Shown: positions 33,133 to 43,742 of the stretch, one piece after another
Layout: every line of letters begins with the position of its first letter
Position numbering within the stretch: the stretch's first letter is position 1
Origin: an uncultured SAR116 cluster alpha proteobacterium
GTDB lineage: Bacteria > Pseudomonadota > Alphaproteobacteria > Puniceispirillales > Marisalimonadaceae
DNA length: 64,000 nt
Reading direction: 5' to 3'
NCBI GenBank assembly: GCA_902619805.1
Contig: CACNGC010000002.1
Span: forward strand, 202,678-266,677
Notes under the pieces: model-generated
Told to the model about the DNA's origin: nothing
The model's database searches: none
The model's input: only the letters and a program-made list of their open reading frames with translations
Position numbers and translations under genes: made by a program

Positions 33133-34956
33133 TCATTCTTCATTGAATAAGTCAGCTAGCTGTTCAGTTACAGCTCCACCCAATTGTTCAGCATCAGTAA
33201 GGGTAACCGCTTTATCATAATAACGGGTAACGTCGTGACCAATGCCAATTGCAACTAATTCTACAGTAGATCTGTTTTCTATAAATGAGATTACTTGTTT
33301 AAGATGAAGTTCTAGGTAGTTACCACTATTAGAAGAAAGTGTAGTGTCATCAACAGGTGCACCATCACTTATGACCATGAGAATTTTTCTATCTTCTACT
33401 CTACCTAATAAACGCTCGTGTGCCCAGATTAATGCCTCACCATCTATGTTTTCCTTTAAAATTCCCTCTCTTAGCATTAATCCAAGTGAATTTTTTGCTC
33501 TTCTCCATGGAGAGTCAGCTGGTTTATAAATGATATGCCTTAAGTCATTTAATCTTCCAGGGTAAGTTGGTTTACCATCATTTATCCATTGTTCTCTTGA
33601 TTGGCCGCCTTTCCAGGCTTTTGTGGTGAAACCCAAGATTTCAACTTTGACTCCACATCTTTCAAGTGTTCTAGCCATAATGTCAGCGCAAATTGCTGCA
33701 ATGGTTATAGGCCTCCCCCTCATTGACCCAGAATTATCTATTAGCAAAGTCACTATAGTATCTCTAAATTTCATATCTTTTTCTTGTTTATAAGAAAGTG
33801 GGAATAATGGTTGAGTAATTACTCTAGCTAATTTTGATGCGTCTAACATCCCTTCTTCAAGATCAAAGTTCCAGGATCTATTTTGTTTAGCTTGTAATTT
33901 TCTTTGAAGTTTATTAGCCAATCTAGCTATAGCACCTTGAAGATTTTCAAGTTGTTTATCAAGTGTCCCTCTTAGCCGGCTAAGTTCGTCTTCTTCACAT
34001 AACTCTGTGGCATTGACAATTTCGTCGTACTTAGTAGAAAACACTTTATAATTATAATTAATATTATTTTTACCTATGTTATCCCCTGATAAAGGATTAG
34101 GAACGATTTCACCCTCACTCTCTCCATCTTCATTATTAGCATCGGCATCTTGAGTTTCACCTTGTATTTCTTGATCATTGTCTTGAGAATCGCTACTACT
34201 ATCTAATCCGGCATCTTCATCATTATCACTTTCACTTTCTGCAGATGAATCATTTTCTTCATTCTCGTCAGGATTGTTGTCTTCAGTATCTTCGTTTTCA
34301 CCATCATTATTAGGATCTCTTTCTCCAATATCCGAATGTAATGCTGATAACAATTCATTTGTATATTTTGCAAAAACTTCTTGATTAGTAGTATTTTCTG
34401 CAAGTTGGTTTAGAAGATTCCCAATTTTGTTATTAATCCAAGGTCGCCATTTCTCCAGAGAAATAGATGTGTTTGGAGGGGAGTTAGAGCCAGTAATTTT
34501 TTCTCTTATTACTAAGTGCAAAGCATTTACTAACGCTTCCTTATCGTCTCCACCCGGAACAGGTAGAATTGTTTCTTTAAATTTTTCAACAACTAAATTT
34601 TGTAAATTTTTCTTAATACCTAGAAGATTCTTGGATCCAACAGCTTCAATTCTAGATTCCTCTGCTAACTGAAAAATTTGTGATGATAAATCTGAAGATG
34701 GTATATATTTATTATGTAAAACAGGATCATGGTACTTAATCTTAAGGGCAATTTTATCTGCTTCACCTCTTAATTTAAATAATTCTGTATCATCTAATTC
34801 TTTTGATATTATTGGCAATCTAACCTCTTTAGACGACAAATAACCTGTAGATCCAGAAAACTTTATTTCCCTTTCTTCAATCATGTTTCCAGAAATTGCT
34901 TTTAAAGTAGAGGCAGTAGCATTTTGGAATTGAGTGTCTTCAGAATTCTTGCTCAT
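33133..34956 (-). CDS. cobT: Cobaltochelatase subunit CobT-like (acidic linker + VWA domain)
   Basis: Acidic Asp/Glu/Asn-rich middle, [50 protein letters not shown]. Confidence 0.9.
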   Translation of the reverse strand: MSKNSEDTQFQNATASTLKAISGNMIEEREIKFSGSTGYLSSKEVRLPIISKELDDTELFKLRGEADKIALKIKYHDPVLHNKYIPSSDLSSQIFQLAEESRIEAVGSKNLLGIKKNLQNLVVEKFKETILPVPGGDDKEALVNALHLVIREKITGSNSPPNTSISLEKWRPWINNKIGNLLNQLAENTTNQEVFAKYTNELLSALHSDIGERDPNNDGENEDTEDNNPDENEENDSSAESESDNDEDAGLDSSSDSQDNDQEIQGETQDADANNEDGESEGEIVPNPLSGDNIGKNNINYNYKVFSTKYDEIVNATELCEEDELSRLRGTLDKQLENLQGAIARLANKLQRKLQAKQNRSWNFDLEEGMLDASKLARVITQPLFPLSYKQEKDMKFRDTIVTLLIDNSGSMRGRPITIAAICADIMARTLERCGVKVEILGFTTKAWKGGQSREQWINDGKPTYPGRLNDLRHIIYKPADSPWRRAKNSLGLMLREGILKENIDGEALIWAHERLLGRVEDRKILMVISDGAPVDDTTLSSNSGNYLELHLKQVISFIENRSTVELVAIGIGHDVTRYYDKAVTLTDAEQLGGAVTEQLADLFNEE

Positions 34957-34963
34957 TTTAATT

Positions 34964-35974
34964 TTAAGCGTCTATACTTTTTTCAACTTTAATTAATTCT
35001 CTTCCAAAACATCTTTGATAATATTCTGACAAAATTGGTCTCTCCATTTCATCGCATTTGTTAAAAAAAGTTAGTTTGAAAGCTAAATCAATATCTTCAA
35101 TTATATTTGTGTTTTCTGCCCATGTTATAACTGTCCTAGGAGACATTACAGTAGAAAGATCGCCAGACATGAATCCATTTCTTGTTAAATTAGCTATTGA
35201 AACCATGTGTTTTATAGTATCTTTTCCATCCTTAGTATTAAAATTAGGAACTTTAGATAAAACAATCTCTTCTTCCGCTTCAGTTGGTAAATAATTTAAA
35301 GTTGAAACTATAGACCATCTATCCATTTGACCTTGATTTATCTGTTGTGTTCCATGATATAAACCTGTGGTGTCACCGAGTCCAACTGTATTGGCAGTTG
35401 CAAACAATCTAAAATTTTGATGGGGATTTATAACTCGATTATTATCTAGTAAAGTTAGTTTTCCTGAAACCTCCAAGACCCTTTGAATAACAAACATTAC
35501 GTCAGCTCTTCCAGCATCATATTCATCAAATACAATTGCAACAGGGTTCTGCAGGGCCCAAGGAAGGACACCTTCTCTAAATTCAGTTACTTGCTTTCCA
35601 TTTTCTAAAACAATTGCATCTTTCCCTACCAGATCTAAACGGCTTATGTGACTATCTAAATTAACTCTTACACATGGCCAATTTAATCTTGCAGCAACTT
35701 GTTCGATATGCGTTGATTTACCAGTACCATGATAACCTTGGATCATAACTCTTCTATTATAGCAAAATCCAGCAAGTATTGCTTTTGTAGTAGTTTCATC
35801 AAACAAATAAGATTCATCGATTTCAGGTACAAATTTAGTTTTCTCATTAAATCCAACAATTTTCATATTTGTTTTGAAACCAAAGGTTTTCTCTGGATCA
35901 ATAACTAATGTTTGAGAAGATGAAAAAGTTTCAGAATTAAAGTCCATGTTGTTAGTTAAACTAACTTCGTTCAT
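34964..35974 (-). CDS. cobS: Cobaltochelatase subunit CobS-like AAA+ ATPase
   Basis: [66 protein letters not shown]. Confidence 0.92.
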   Translation of the reverse strand: MNEVSLTNNMDFNSETFSSSQTLVIDPEKTFGFKTNMKIVGFNEKTKFVPEIDESYLFDETTTKAILAGFCYNRRVMIQGYHGTGKSTHIEQVAARLNWPCVRVNLDSHISRLDLVGKDAIVLENGKQVTEFREGVLPWALQNPVAIVFDEYDAGRADVMFVIQRVLEVSGKLTLLDNNRVINPHQNFRLFATANTVGLGDTTGLYHGTQQINQGQMDRWSIVSTLNYLPTEAEEEIVLSKVPNFNTKDGKDTIKHMVSIANLTRNGFMSGDLSTVMSPRTVITWAENTNIIEDIDLAFKLTFFNKCDEMERPILSEYYQRCFGRELIKVEKSIDA

Positions 35975-35999
35975 ATTATAATCTCCAAAAATATTTATT

Positions 36000-36536
36000 T
36001 CAGTTTTTTGCTGGTTTCGTAAAAGATTCTAGAATAATTTTATAAGCATTTGTTATATCAATAAATTTATCTTTATTAATTTTTGATTGATTTTCATTTT
36101 GTACATCAGGATGCCATTTTTTTGCTAAAAATTTATATTTTGTTTTTACTTCCTTAATACTTGCCTCATGACTTAAGCCTAATACTCTTAGAGCATCTTC
36201 TAACTTTTTATTTAATATTTTTTTTTCTCTTGTGATTTTATTATTTTCAAAAGTATTAAAAGCTTTCTCAAAATCATAATTAATACTTTTTGTCCCAAAC
36301 TTCCAACTTGGTCGATCCCAAGTAACTGATTTTCTTATCTCAACTTCTAATTCTTGTTCGTTTAATCCTTCAAAATAATTCCAAGATTTATTAAATTCCC
36401 TAATACAATTTATACAGAAGTATAAATATTCTCTAAGTTGATTCCTTGATTTAGGTGCAGGAAATACCCCTAATTCGTTGCATTTAGGATTAGAGCAAGT
36501 TCTTTCTTGTTTTTCTTTTTGATTAGTATGCAACAT
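36000..36536 (-). CDS. DnaJ-domain protein
   Basis: C-terminal J domain ALRVLGLSHEASIKEVKTKYKFLAKKWHPDVQ (HPD). Confidence 0.88.
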   Translation of the reverse strand: MLHTNQKEKQERTCSNPKCNELGVFPAPKSRNQLREYLYFCINCIREFNKSWNYFEGLNEQELEVEIRKSVTWDRPSWKFGTKSINYDFEKAFNTFENNKITREKKILNKKLEDALRVLGLSHEASIKEVKTKYKFLAKKWHPDVQNENQSKINKDKFIDITNAYKIILESFTKPAKN

Positions 36537-36629
36537 AAATTTAATTCTTTATTTTAATTATAGAATTATGTAGTAATCCATGCAAGGTAGTAATTATTTT
36601 TTTAAAAATTTTTAATAAAAGAGATCCTA

Positions 36630-36908
36630 TTGAAAAGAAAAACTAATATTGAAAATTTAATCTTAAAAAATTATGAACCAGAATTTTTTTCTGTTATAGA
36701 CGTCTCTGAACAACATAGGGGGCATCAAAACTTTAAAGAAGATGTAGAAAGTCACTTTGAAATTATAATTGTTTCAGAAAAGTTTAAATATTTAAACAGG
36801 ATAGAAAGACATAGAATGGTTAATCAAAGCTTAAGAAAAGAATTTTTATCAGATCTTCATTCAGTAATAATTAAAACTTATACTATAGAAGAATATAAAA
36901 ATACTTAA
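36630..36908 (+). CDS. BolA-family protein
   Basis: FFSVIDVSEQHRGHQNFKEDVESHFEIIIVSEKFKYLNRIERHRMVNQSL; TTG start. Confidence 0.85.
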   Translation: MKRKTNIENLILKNYEPEFFSVIDVSEQHRGHQNFKEDVESHFEIIIVSEKFKYLNRIERHRMVNQSLRKEFLSDLHSVIIKTYTIEEYKNT

Positions 36909-38173
36909 CTTTTATTTTTATTTATTCCGATTTCATTCCATAATCTTAATTGAGAGATAAAATTTGATTTTTTTTGAAGTATTCGGAATCTAATATCAAA
37001 AAATCTAAACTCTTGACCAGGTTCTGGTATTGTTTTTGACTCGTATAAGACTAAACCTGCGATAGTATTTGCATTTTGATCTGGTAGTGACCAACCCAGT
37101 GAACGGTTAATATCTCTAATTGTGACAGAACCATCAACTATAAAGGATCCGTCTGGCTGAGGTTTTAGGCCCTTAACATTTAAATCAGTTTCATCATCAA
37201 TTTCACCTACTATCTCTTCTATAATATCTTCAAGTGTAACAATTCCTCTAAAATCACCATATTCATCAACTACCACTGCAAAGTGCTCTCTTCTAGTTTT
37301 AAAAATTTCTAACTGGTCTAATAATAATGTTGTTTCCGGAGCAAAATATGGCTGTATCATTAATTCAGACAAATTTATGGAATTTATATTTTTAAAGTTT
37401 CTTCTTCTTAAATTTCTAAACAATTCTTTTGCATGTAAAATACCGATTATATTATCAGGATTACCCGAATAAATTGGTATTCTAGTATATGGACTTTCCC
37501 CTATAACCTTAAAAATTAGTTCAGGATCTTCTTTAGAATCTATCATTGTAACTGCCCCTCTGTGAGTCATAACAGCTTCTATAGTAACTTCATCCATATC
37601 AAGCATACTGGACATCATTTTCCCACGCTCTTTGCCACGACTTTCATTACCAGCATGCAATCTGATCATCCCTCTCAGTTCTTCAGTTTTTGCTTCTTCA
37701 TCATTAATTACTGGCCCAGAAACAAATTTTGCGAAATGTTCTGTAATAAATGTGGCGGGTGTTAATAAAAATATAAAAAAGTTAATTATTGGAGCAACAG
37801 TTAAAGCAACTTGATCAGCATGGCTAAAAGCATAAGTTTTAGGAATAACTTCTGCAAAAATTACTAAAACAATTGTTAATAGTATAGTTACTAAAATTAA
37901 ATCAAATTCTCCAAAGTAGATTATAGCAAAGCTTGTTGCATATACTGAGGCTATAATATTAACTAAATTATTACCTATTAATATGGTACTAATCATTTTT
38001 TCTTTTTTAGCTAAGATACTCTCAATGGTTATTGCTTTTTTATTTCCTTGAAGAGCTAACTCATGGATTCTAGCTTCTGAAACGGCTGTTAAAGCAGTTT
38101 CAGAACTTGAAAAAAAACCTGATAAAATAATTAAGAAAAGTATGTTACATAAAAATATGAATATGTCTGGCAT
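36905..38173 (-). CDS. CorC/HlyC-type CNNM + CBS domain membrane protein
   Basis: SGFFSSSETALTAVSEARIHELALQGN, CBS domains TRIPIYSGNPDNIIGILHAKEL, FAVVVDEYGDFRGIVTLEDIIEEIVGEI. Confidence 0.92.
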   Translation of the reverse strand: MPDIFIFLCNILFLIILSGFFSSSETALTAVSEARIHELALQGNKKAITIESILAKKEKMISTILIGNNLVNIIASVYATSFAIIYFGEFDLILVTILLTIVLVIFAEVIPKTYAFSHADQVALTVAPIINFFIFLLTPATFITEHFAKFVSGPVINDEEAKTEELRGMIRLHAGNESRGKERGKMMSSMLDMDEVTIEAVMTHRGAVTMIDSKEDPELIFKVIGESPYTRIPIYSGNPDNIIGILHAKELFRNLRRRNFKNINSINLSELMIQPYFAPETTLLLDQLEIFKTRREHFAVVVDEYGDFRGIVTLEDIIEEIVGEIDDETDLNVKGLKPQPDGSFIVDGSVTIRDINRSLGWSLPDQNANTIAGLVLYESKTIPEPGQEFRFFDIRFRILQKKSNFISQLRLWNEIGINKNKS

Positions 38174-39306
38174 TATATCTCATCATCTAAGAATTTAGTT
38201 AGAATTTTTTTATCCATATTATTTTTTATAAAAGATTTTCCAATTTTTTTATTAAGTATAAATGTGAACTGATTATTTTTATTTTTTTTATCATATTTGA
38301 ATTTTCTTAACATTTTTGATGTTGTAATAGTAAAATTTCTAAACTCTTGTAAAGAGGTAGGTAGATTTAACTTCTTAAAAAAAGTTATTACTCTCTCTGT
38401 TTCAATATTAGGGCAATAACCCATTTTACTTGAAAGCTTGAATGCTAAGCAAATTCCTATTGATACCGCTTCACCGTGAATAATTGTTCCATCATATTTC
38501 CCAAATGACTCAATAGCATGACCAAAGGTATGTCCAAGGTTTAAAAGTGCTCTTTTACCATTTTCCTTTTCATCATTTTTTATTATGCAAGATTTTATTT
38601 CACAAGATTTTCTAATTATTTCGTTTAACATCAAATGGTCATAATTTAGAATATCTTTGTAATTTTTTTCTAAAGTATTGTAAAATTCAACGTCGTAAAT
38701 CAGACCATACTTGATAACTTCAACCAAGCCAGCTAAAAATTCTCTTCTAGGTAATGTCTTAAGTATATCTATGTCTGCCATAACTGCAATTGGTTGATGG
38801 AAGGAACCTATCAAGTTTTTACTTTTACTACTATTAATACCAGTCTTACCGCCTACAGAGCTATCTACTTGAGCTAATAGGGTAGTTGGTATCTGAATAA
38901 AATCTATACCTCTTAGAAGTATTGAAGCAGCAAAACCAGCTATATCACCAATGACTCCGCCGCCAAAAGCAATAATTAAACTACCTCTATCTATTTTAAA
39001 TGATAACGATTCCTCAACTATATATTCTAACTGAGATATATTTTTGGATTTGTCACCTCCTGGAATGCTAATCAAATTTAATGACTCAGTTAATTTTTTT
39101 ATTATTTCAACAAATAAAATAAATTGCTCATTATTTTCGTTATTTAAAGAAAAAAAACTATCATGTATTAAAATGACTTTTCTTTCTGATATAAATCTTT
39201 TCAGAATTTCTTCACAATTTGATAATAAATTATTACCAATAAAAATTGGATATGAAATATTTTTAAATTTATCGTTTAGCGAAACGTTAATTATGTTAGG
39301 TTTCAT
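38173..39306 (-). CDS. aroB: 3-dehydroquinate synthase
   Basis: IAFGGGVIGDIAGFAASILLRGIDFIQIPTTLLAQVDSSVGGKTGIN; NLGHTFGHAIE. Confidence 0.96.
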   Translation of the reverse strand: MKPNIINVSLNDKFKNISYPIFIGNNLLSNCEEILKRFISERKVILIHDSFFSLNNENNEQFILFVEIIKKLTESLNLISIPGGDKSKNISQLEYIVEESLSFKIDRGSLIIAFGGGVIGDIAGFAASILLRGIDFIQIPTTLLAQVDSSVGGKTGINSSKSKNLIGSFHQPIAVMADIDILKTLPRREFLAGLVEVIKYGLIYDVEFYNTLEKNYKDILNYDHLMLNEIIRKSCEIKSCIIKNDEKENGKRALLNLGHTFGHAIESFGKYDGTIIHGEAVSIGICLAFKLSSKMGYCPNIETERVITFFKKLNLPTSLQEFRNFTITTSKMLRKFKYDKKNKNNQFTFILNKKIGKSFIKNNMDKKILTKFLDDEI

Positions 39307-39878
39307 TTTATTGCAATATTAATTTGATTATATATTATATATATTAACTTCTCAATCACTTGATTTTGGTTAAGTTTATCAGTATTAATTTCATTGTGAC
39401 AAAGAGAATAATATTTTGTTCTTATATCCAAAAGTTGAATTATTGACTCTCTAGTACTTCCTTTTATCATAGGTCTTTTTGACCCATCTCCAATTCTTTT
39501 AACTAAAACATCTAAAGGAGTGTTTAACCAAATTACGTTTGTATTATCTAACAGTAACTTTCTTGTATCTTCGTTGTCAAATCCACCACCACCAAGACTT
39601 ATTATTACTTTCTCTTTGTTTTTATTAATTTTCAAAATTAAATTACTAATTGTTTCTTTTTCAATTTTTCTAAAAAAAATCTCACCATGTTTTTGAAAAA
39701 GTTCTTTAATTGTCATATTGAATTCTTTTTCAACCATATGATCTACATCAAAAAAATTGAATTTTAAAATTTTTGCTATTTTACGTCCAATTTTAGATTT
39801 CCCTGTACCCATCATTCCAATCAAAGTAACCTTTTCATGGTAGGGTTTTATTTCTTTAAAATTTAACATATATATCAA
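39303..39878 (-). CDS. aroK: Shikimate kinase
   Basis: VTLIGMMGTGKSKIGRKIAKILKFNFFDVDHMVEKEF; SLGGGGFDNEDTR. Confidence 0.92.
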   Translation of the reverse strand: MIYMLNFKEIKPYHEKVTLIGMMGTGKSKIGRKIAKILKFNFFDVDHMVEKEFNMTIKELFQKHGEIFFRKIEKETISNLILKINKNKEKVIISLGGGGFDNEDTRKLLLDNTNVIWLNTPLDVLVKRIGDGSKRPMIKGSTRESIIQLLDIRTKYYSLCHNEINTDKLNQNQVIEKLIYIIYNQINIAIK

Positions 39879-40004
39879 ATATCATATTAATATTCATCAA
39901 ACATCATATTTTTAGAAACTTTTCTGATAAATATGGTAAATAATATATTTATTTATAGTCAAAAACTCGCCACATTTTATAGGTATTTATGAAAAGTAAG
40001 GATT

Positions 40005-40148
40005 ATGATGAGAAAATATAAATTTTTTTTAATTGTATCAAGTCTTATTGCTCTGGGTGGATTTCTAGTAGTAACTTACTTAGATATACCAGCACCTGAT
40101 AAATTGGAAACAAAAATTTTAGACGTTAACGATGAAAAAATTAAATAG
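40005..40148 (+). CDS. Small membrane protein (47 aa), absent from supplied ORF track
   Basis: Hand translation MMRKYKFFLIVSSLIALGGFLVVTYLDIPAPDKLETKILDVNDEKIK; AGTAAGGATT upstream; overlaps next ORF by 17 nt. Confidence 0.65.
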   Translation: MMRKYKFFLIVSSLIALGGFLVVTYLDIPAPDKLETKILDVNDEKIK

Positions 40149-41814
40149 TAATAATTTATTAAATAAGAATTGTTTATTCTTTTTAAGTCATTACATTTTG
40201 TTTTTTTGTCTTCAATTAAAACTTTGTTTTGCTCAGACTAACGATTTTAACAAAGAAGTTTCCTCAAATAATGTTAATAATGAAATTAAAGTAAGTAAGC
40301 TTGCAAAACCATCTTTGGGCTCCCTCGGTATAAAAACGGAATTAAATAATTTAATGGGTTTAAATATCTGGAACAATTTGAAAGTAGAAGAAATTATTGA
40401 GCATTTAAATTATATTCCAGATAATTTAGCAAGTAAACATTTTCAAGTATTTCTAAATGATCTTTACATAAGCGCTTCCGTCCCACCAGAAGGTGATTCA
40501 AATCAAATTTTGAAACTTTTGGAAACCAGATTATTTAAAATTAAAAATAGTGGACAAAGTAATTATTTATATAAATTAGTCTTACAATTGCCCAAGGGCA
40601 ATCGTTGGGATATATGGAGAAAGTGGCAAATTGAATACGAGTTAATTAATAGAAAAGATAAAAAAGCTTGTGAATTCATTAATGTAGAATCAAAATCTAA
40701 TCTTAAAAATTTTTGGCAAATGGCTCGAATTTTCTGTTTGTCTATTGAGGGAAAAAGAGATCAATCAGAGTTTATGCTGGATTTGATAAAATCCAGAGGT
40801 TTTAATGATGAAATTTTTGAAGAGTTATTTCAATCTATCTACAATAAGGTTAACGAAACAAACATTGAAAATAAAAAAAACAAAATACAACCATTACATA
40901 TAGTAATGATGGACACTCTTAAGATGCCAATAAAAGCAAGTTATATTGCACACCTAGGGATTGAATATACAGACTCTTTATTATCACTTAATTATTTAAC
41001 ACCAAAAGCGAGAGCCTCTCTATTAGATAAGCAATTAAATTACAGCTTTGTATCAGTTGATCAAATAATTGAAAATTATAAATCCGTAGCCGATGGAAGT
41101 ATTGATTTTGATAAGTCTTTTTCTGAATTTTTGAAAGAACCAAATGGTTACAATAGAGCTAACGTTTGGCTAAGTATAATCAATATTAAAGATGAAATTA
41201 AAAAAGTACATTCAATCTTAAAAATGATAAAATCAGAAACTAATAACGGAAGATTCAATGATGTTATAGGGTTATATTTAAATCTTTTAAATGAGATTGA
41301 CAATTCCTCTTTACCACAAGATTTAAATCAAACAATTGAACGACTTAAAATTGCGTCCAATCCAGATTTGTATCCAAACAATAATTTTGCTAATATTATA
41401 TCATTAGTAGAAGGTCAAATTTGGGATTTTAATTTAATTTCAAAAGAAAAGGCTTGGCCATTAATACCAATAATTGAAAAAGCTGGAATGATAGAGCCAA
41501 ATTCAATAAACTGGATGAATCATTTGAGAGATATAAAAGAAATTGATTTAAAAGAAGATAAATATTTGAAATGGGAAAGTAATTATAACTTTAAAAGATT
41601 TCTTTTATCTAAATTAATTAAAGAATCTGCAAAAAATAATAATAAAACTCTAACTATTTTATTGATAGCAAGATTAATAGGGGATAATCCATTGATTGAT
41701 TTTGATTTGGATAGTTTAATTACAATAAGAAATTCACTAAATTCAATTGGATTTGAAAATTTATCTAAAATAATTACACAAGAAATAATGACGTCCAAAA
41801 TTGTAAATCTTTAA
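40132..41814 (+). CDS. Hypothetical secreted/periplasmic helical protein upstream of xerD
   Basis: 560-aa ORF, N-terminal hydrophobic signal (LFFLSHYILFFCLQLKLCFAQ), no recognisable catalytic motif. Confidence 0.75.
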   Translation: MKKLNSNNLLNKNCLFFLSHYILFFCLQLKLCFAQTNDFNKEVSSNNVNNEIKVSKLAKPSLGSLGIKTELNNLMGLNIWNNLKVEEIIEHLNYIPDNLASKHFQVFLNDLYISASVPPEGDSNQILKLLETRLFKIKNSGQSNYLYKLVLQLPKGNRWDIWRKWQIEYELINRKDKKACEFINVESKSNLKNFWQMARIFCLSIEGKRDQSEFMLDLIKSRGFNDEIFEELFQSIYNKVNETNIENKKNKIQPLHIVMMDTLKMPIKASYIAHLGIEYTDSLLSLNYLTPKARASLLDKQLNYSFVSVDQIIENYKSVADGSIDFDKSFSEFLKEPNGYNRANVWLSIINIKDEIKKVHSILKMIKSETNNGRFNDVIGLYLNLLNEIDNSSLPQDLNQTIERLKIASNPDLYPNNNFANIISLVEGQIWDFNLISKEKAWPLIPIIEKAGMIEPNSINWMNHLRDIKEIDLKEDKYLKWESNYNFKRFLLSKLIKESAKNNNKTLTILLIARLIGDNPLIDFDLDSLITIRNSLNSIGFENLSKIITQEIMTSKIVNL

Positions 41815-41823
41815 AGTTTAATA

Positions 41824-42795
41824 ATGAGAAATATAAATCAACCAACACCAGAACTCATCAATAGAATCTTAGGAATTATTTGCCTCGAAAAAGGATTATC
41901 TCAAAACACAAAAACAGCTTATAACAAAGATATTAGTTTAGCTTTTGATTGGTTTAAAAATAAAAATATTGACTGCTTTAGAGCAAACGAAAAAAACTTT
42001 CGTGATTTATTCTTTTTTTTGCAAAGCAAATATTATAAGCCTAGTTCCTTAAGCAGAAAATTATCTTCGTTTAAGCAATTTTATGATGTTCTAAAAGCTG
42101 AGGGATATATAAAAATAAATCCATTAAGCAACTTAGAAAGTTTCAAAAAGATTAAAAATTTACCAAAATCTTTGTCAGAGGGCCATTTGACTTTATTGCT
42201 ATCAGAAGCCAAAAATAATCTTAAAAATGTTGAACAAAATAATCCTACAAAGAAAATAAAATTTCTGCGTATTTTAACTATTTTAGAAATTCTATATTCT
42301 ACTGGTATGAGAGTTTCTGAACTAGTATCTTTGCCATTGTCAGATTTTATTAGAATAAAAGATTTACTTCAGATTAAAGGCAAGGGCGGCATTTATAGAT
42401 ATGTTGCTTTTAATAAAGAATCAAAAAAGATGATAGAGATGTGGTTGTTACATAGGTCCTCTATAGAAAAATTTTTAAAAAATAAGTACGTTTTCCCAGG
42501 TAATAATGGTGTTGGACATATTACCAGACAATCTGTATATATGAACTTGTCGGAATTATCAAAAAGTATAAACATGAATAGTGAACAGATTTCTCCGCAT
42601 AAAATCAGGCATAGTTTTGCAACTCATATGTTAAATCGTGGTGCAGATTTGAGGTCTTTACAAAAACTTCTTGGTCACGCTGATATTAGTACTACTGAGA
42701 TTTATACAAAAGTCCAATCAAAAAGATTGTCAGGTCTTGTAAATGACATTCATCCATTAAATAGAATAAACCTAAAGAAAAAAGAAAGCCTTTAA
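41824..42795 (+). CDS. xerD: Tyrosine recombinase XerC/XerD
   Basis: [50 protein letters not shown]. Confidence 0.93.
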   Translation: MRNINQPTPELINRILGIICLEKGLSQNTKTAYNKDISLAFDWFKNKNIDCFRANEKNFRDLFFFLQSKYYKPSSLSRKLSSFKQFYDVLKAEGYIKINPLSNLESFKKIKNLPKSLSEGHLTLLLSEAKNNLKNVEQNNPTKKIKFLRILTILEILYSTGMRVSELVSLPLSDFIRIKDLLQIKGKGGIYRYVAFNKESKKMIEMWLLHRSSIEKFLKNKYVFPGNNGVGHITRQSVYMNLSELSKSINMNSEQISPHKIRHSFATHMLNRGADLRSLQKLLGHADISTTEIYTKVQSKRLSGLVNDIHPLNRINLKKKESL

Positions 42796-42797
42796 AT

Positions 42798-43742
42798 ATG
42801 ATTAAACATTTTTTAGCATTTGAGAAACAAATTGCAGATCTTGAAGGAAAAATAGAAGAGCTTCGTCATTTGTCTTCTGGTAGTGATATTAATATTGCAG
42901 ACGAAATTGGTAAATTACAAGCAAGTGTATCAGAAAAGTTAAAATCAACCTATTCACAATTAAGTCCTTGGCAAAAAGTTTTAGTATCTAGACATCCTGA
43001 AAGGCCACATTTTCAAGATATTATTAACAGTTTATTTCAAGATTATATTTCTTTGTCAGGTGATAGAAATTTCGCTGAAGATAACGCTTTAACTGGCGGT
43101 ATAGCTCGTTTTAGAGGAAAGAGTGTAATTGCTATAGGTATAGATAAAGGTAAAAACACTCAAGATAGAATCCATAAAAATTTTGGTATGGCTAGGCCTG
43201 AAGGCTATAGAAAAGCACAAAGATTAATGCAATTAGCTAATGATTTTTCAATTCCAGTCTTAATGTTTGTTGATACAGCAGGTGCTTATCCTGGAAAAGG
43301 TGCTGAACAAAGAGGTCAAGCTGAAGCCATTGCGAAATGTTTGCAAAAGAGCCTGGAGATTACTGTTCCTTCTATTTCAGTAATTACAGGCGAAGGTGGC
43401 TCTGGAGGAGCAGTTGCTTTGGCTGTTGCAAATACTACACTTATGTTAGAACATGCAATTTACTCTGTTATTTCTCCAGAAGGATGCTCTTCAATTTTAT
43501 GGAGAAGTTCTGATCATGCAGATCAAGCAGCGGAGGCTTTGAAATTGACTGCACAAGATATGGAAAAATTCAAAATTATTGATGAGATAATTCCAGAACC
43601 TATTGGAGGTGCACACAGAGATCCAATAATTACAATAAAAAGTATTGGTGATGTCATAGAAAAAAAATTGAATGAACTGATGGTTCTGAGTAAAGATGAA
43701 TTAATTAAACTAAAAGAAAAAAAATATTTAGAAATTGGTTAA
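42798..43742 (+). CDS. accA: Acetyl-CoA carboxylase carboxyltransferase alpha subunit
   Basis: FLAFEKQIADLEGKIEELR, HPERPHFQDII, GDRNFAEDNALTGGIAR, FVDTAGAYPGKGAEQRGQAEAIA. Confidence 0.97.
   Translation: MIKHFLAFEKQIADLEGKIEELRHLSSGSDINIADEIGKLQASVSEKLKSTYSQLSPWQKVLVSRHPERPHFQDIINSLFQDYISLSGDRNFAEDNALTGGIARFRGKSVIAIGIDKGKNTQDRIHKNFGMARPEGYRKAQRLMQLANDFSIPVLMFVDTAGAYPGKGAEQRGQAEAIAKCLQKSLEITVPSISVITGEGGSGGAVALAVANTTLMLEHAIYSVISPEGCSSILWRSSDHADQAAEALKLTAQDMEKFKIIDEIIPEPIGGAHRDPIITIKSIGDVIEKKLNELMVLSKDELIKLKEKKYLEIG

Noticed and set aside
34090-34330. Low-complexity acidic repeat region and shadow ORF 34203-34403
   Set aside because: Acidic linkers are typical of CobT; the shadow ORF is simply another frame of it.
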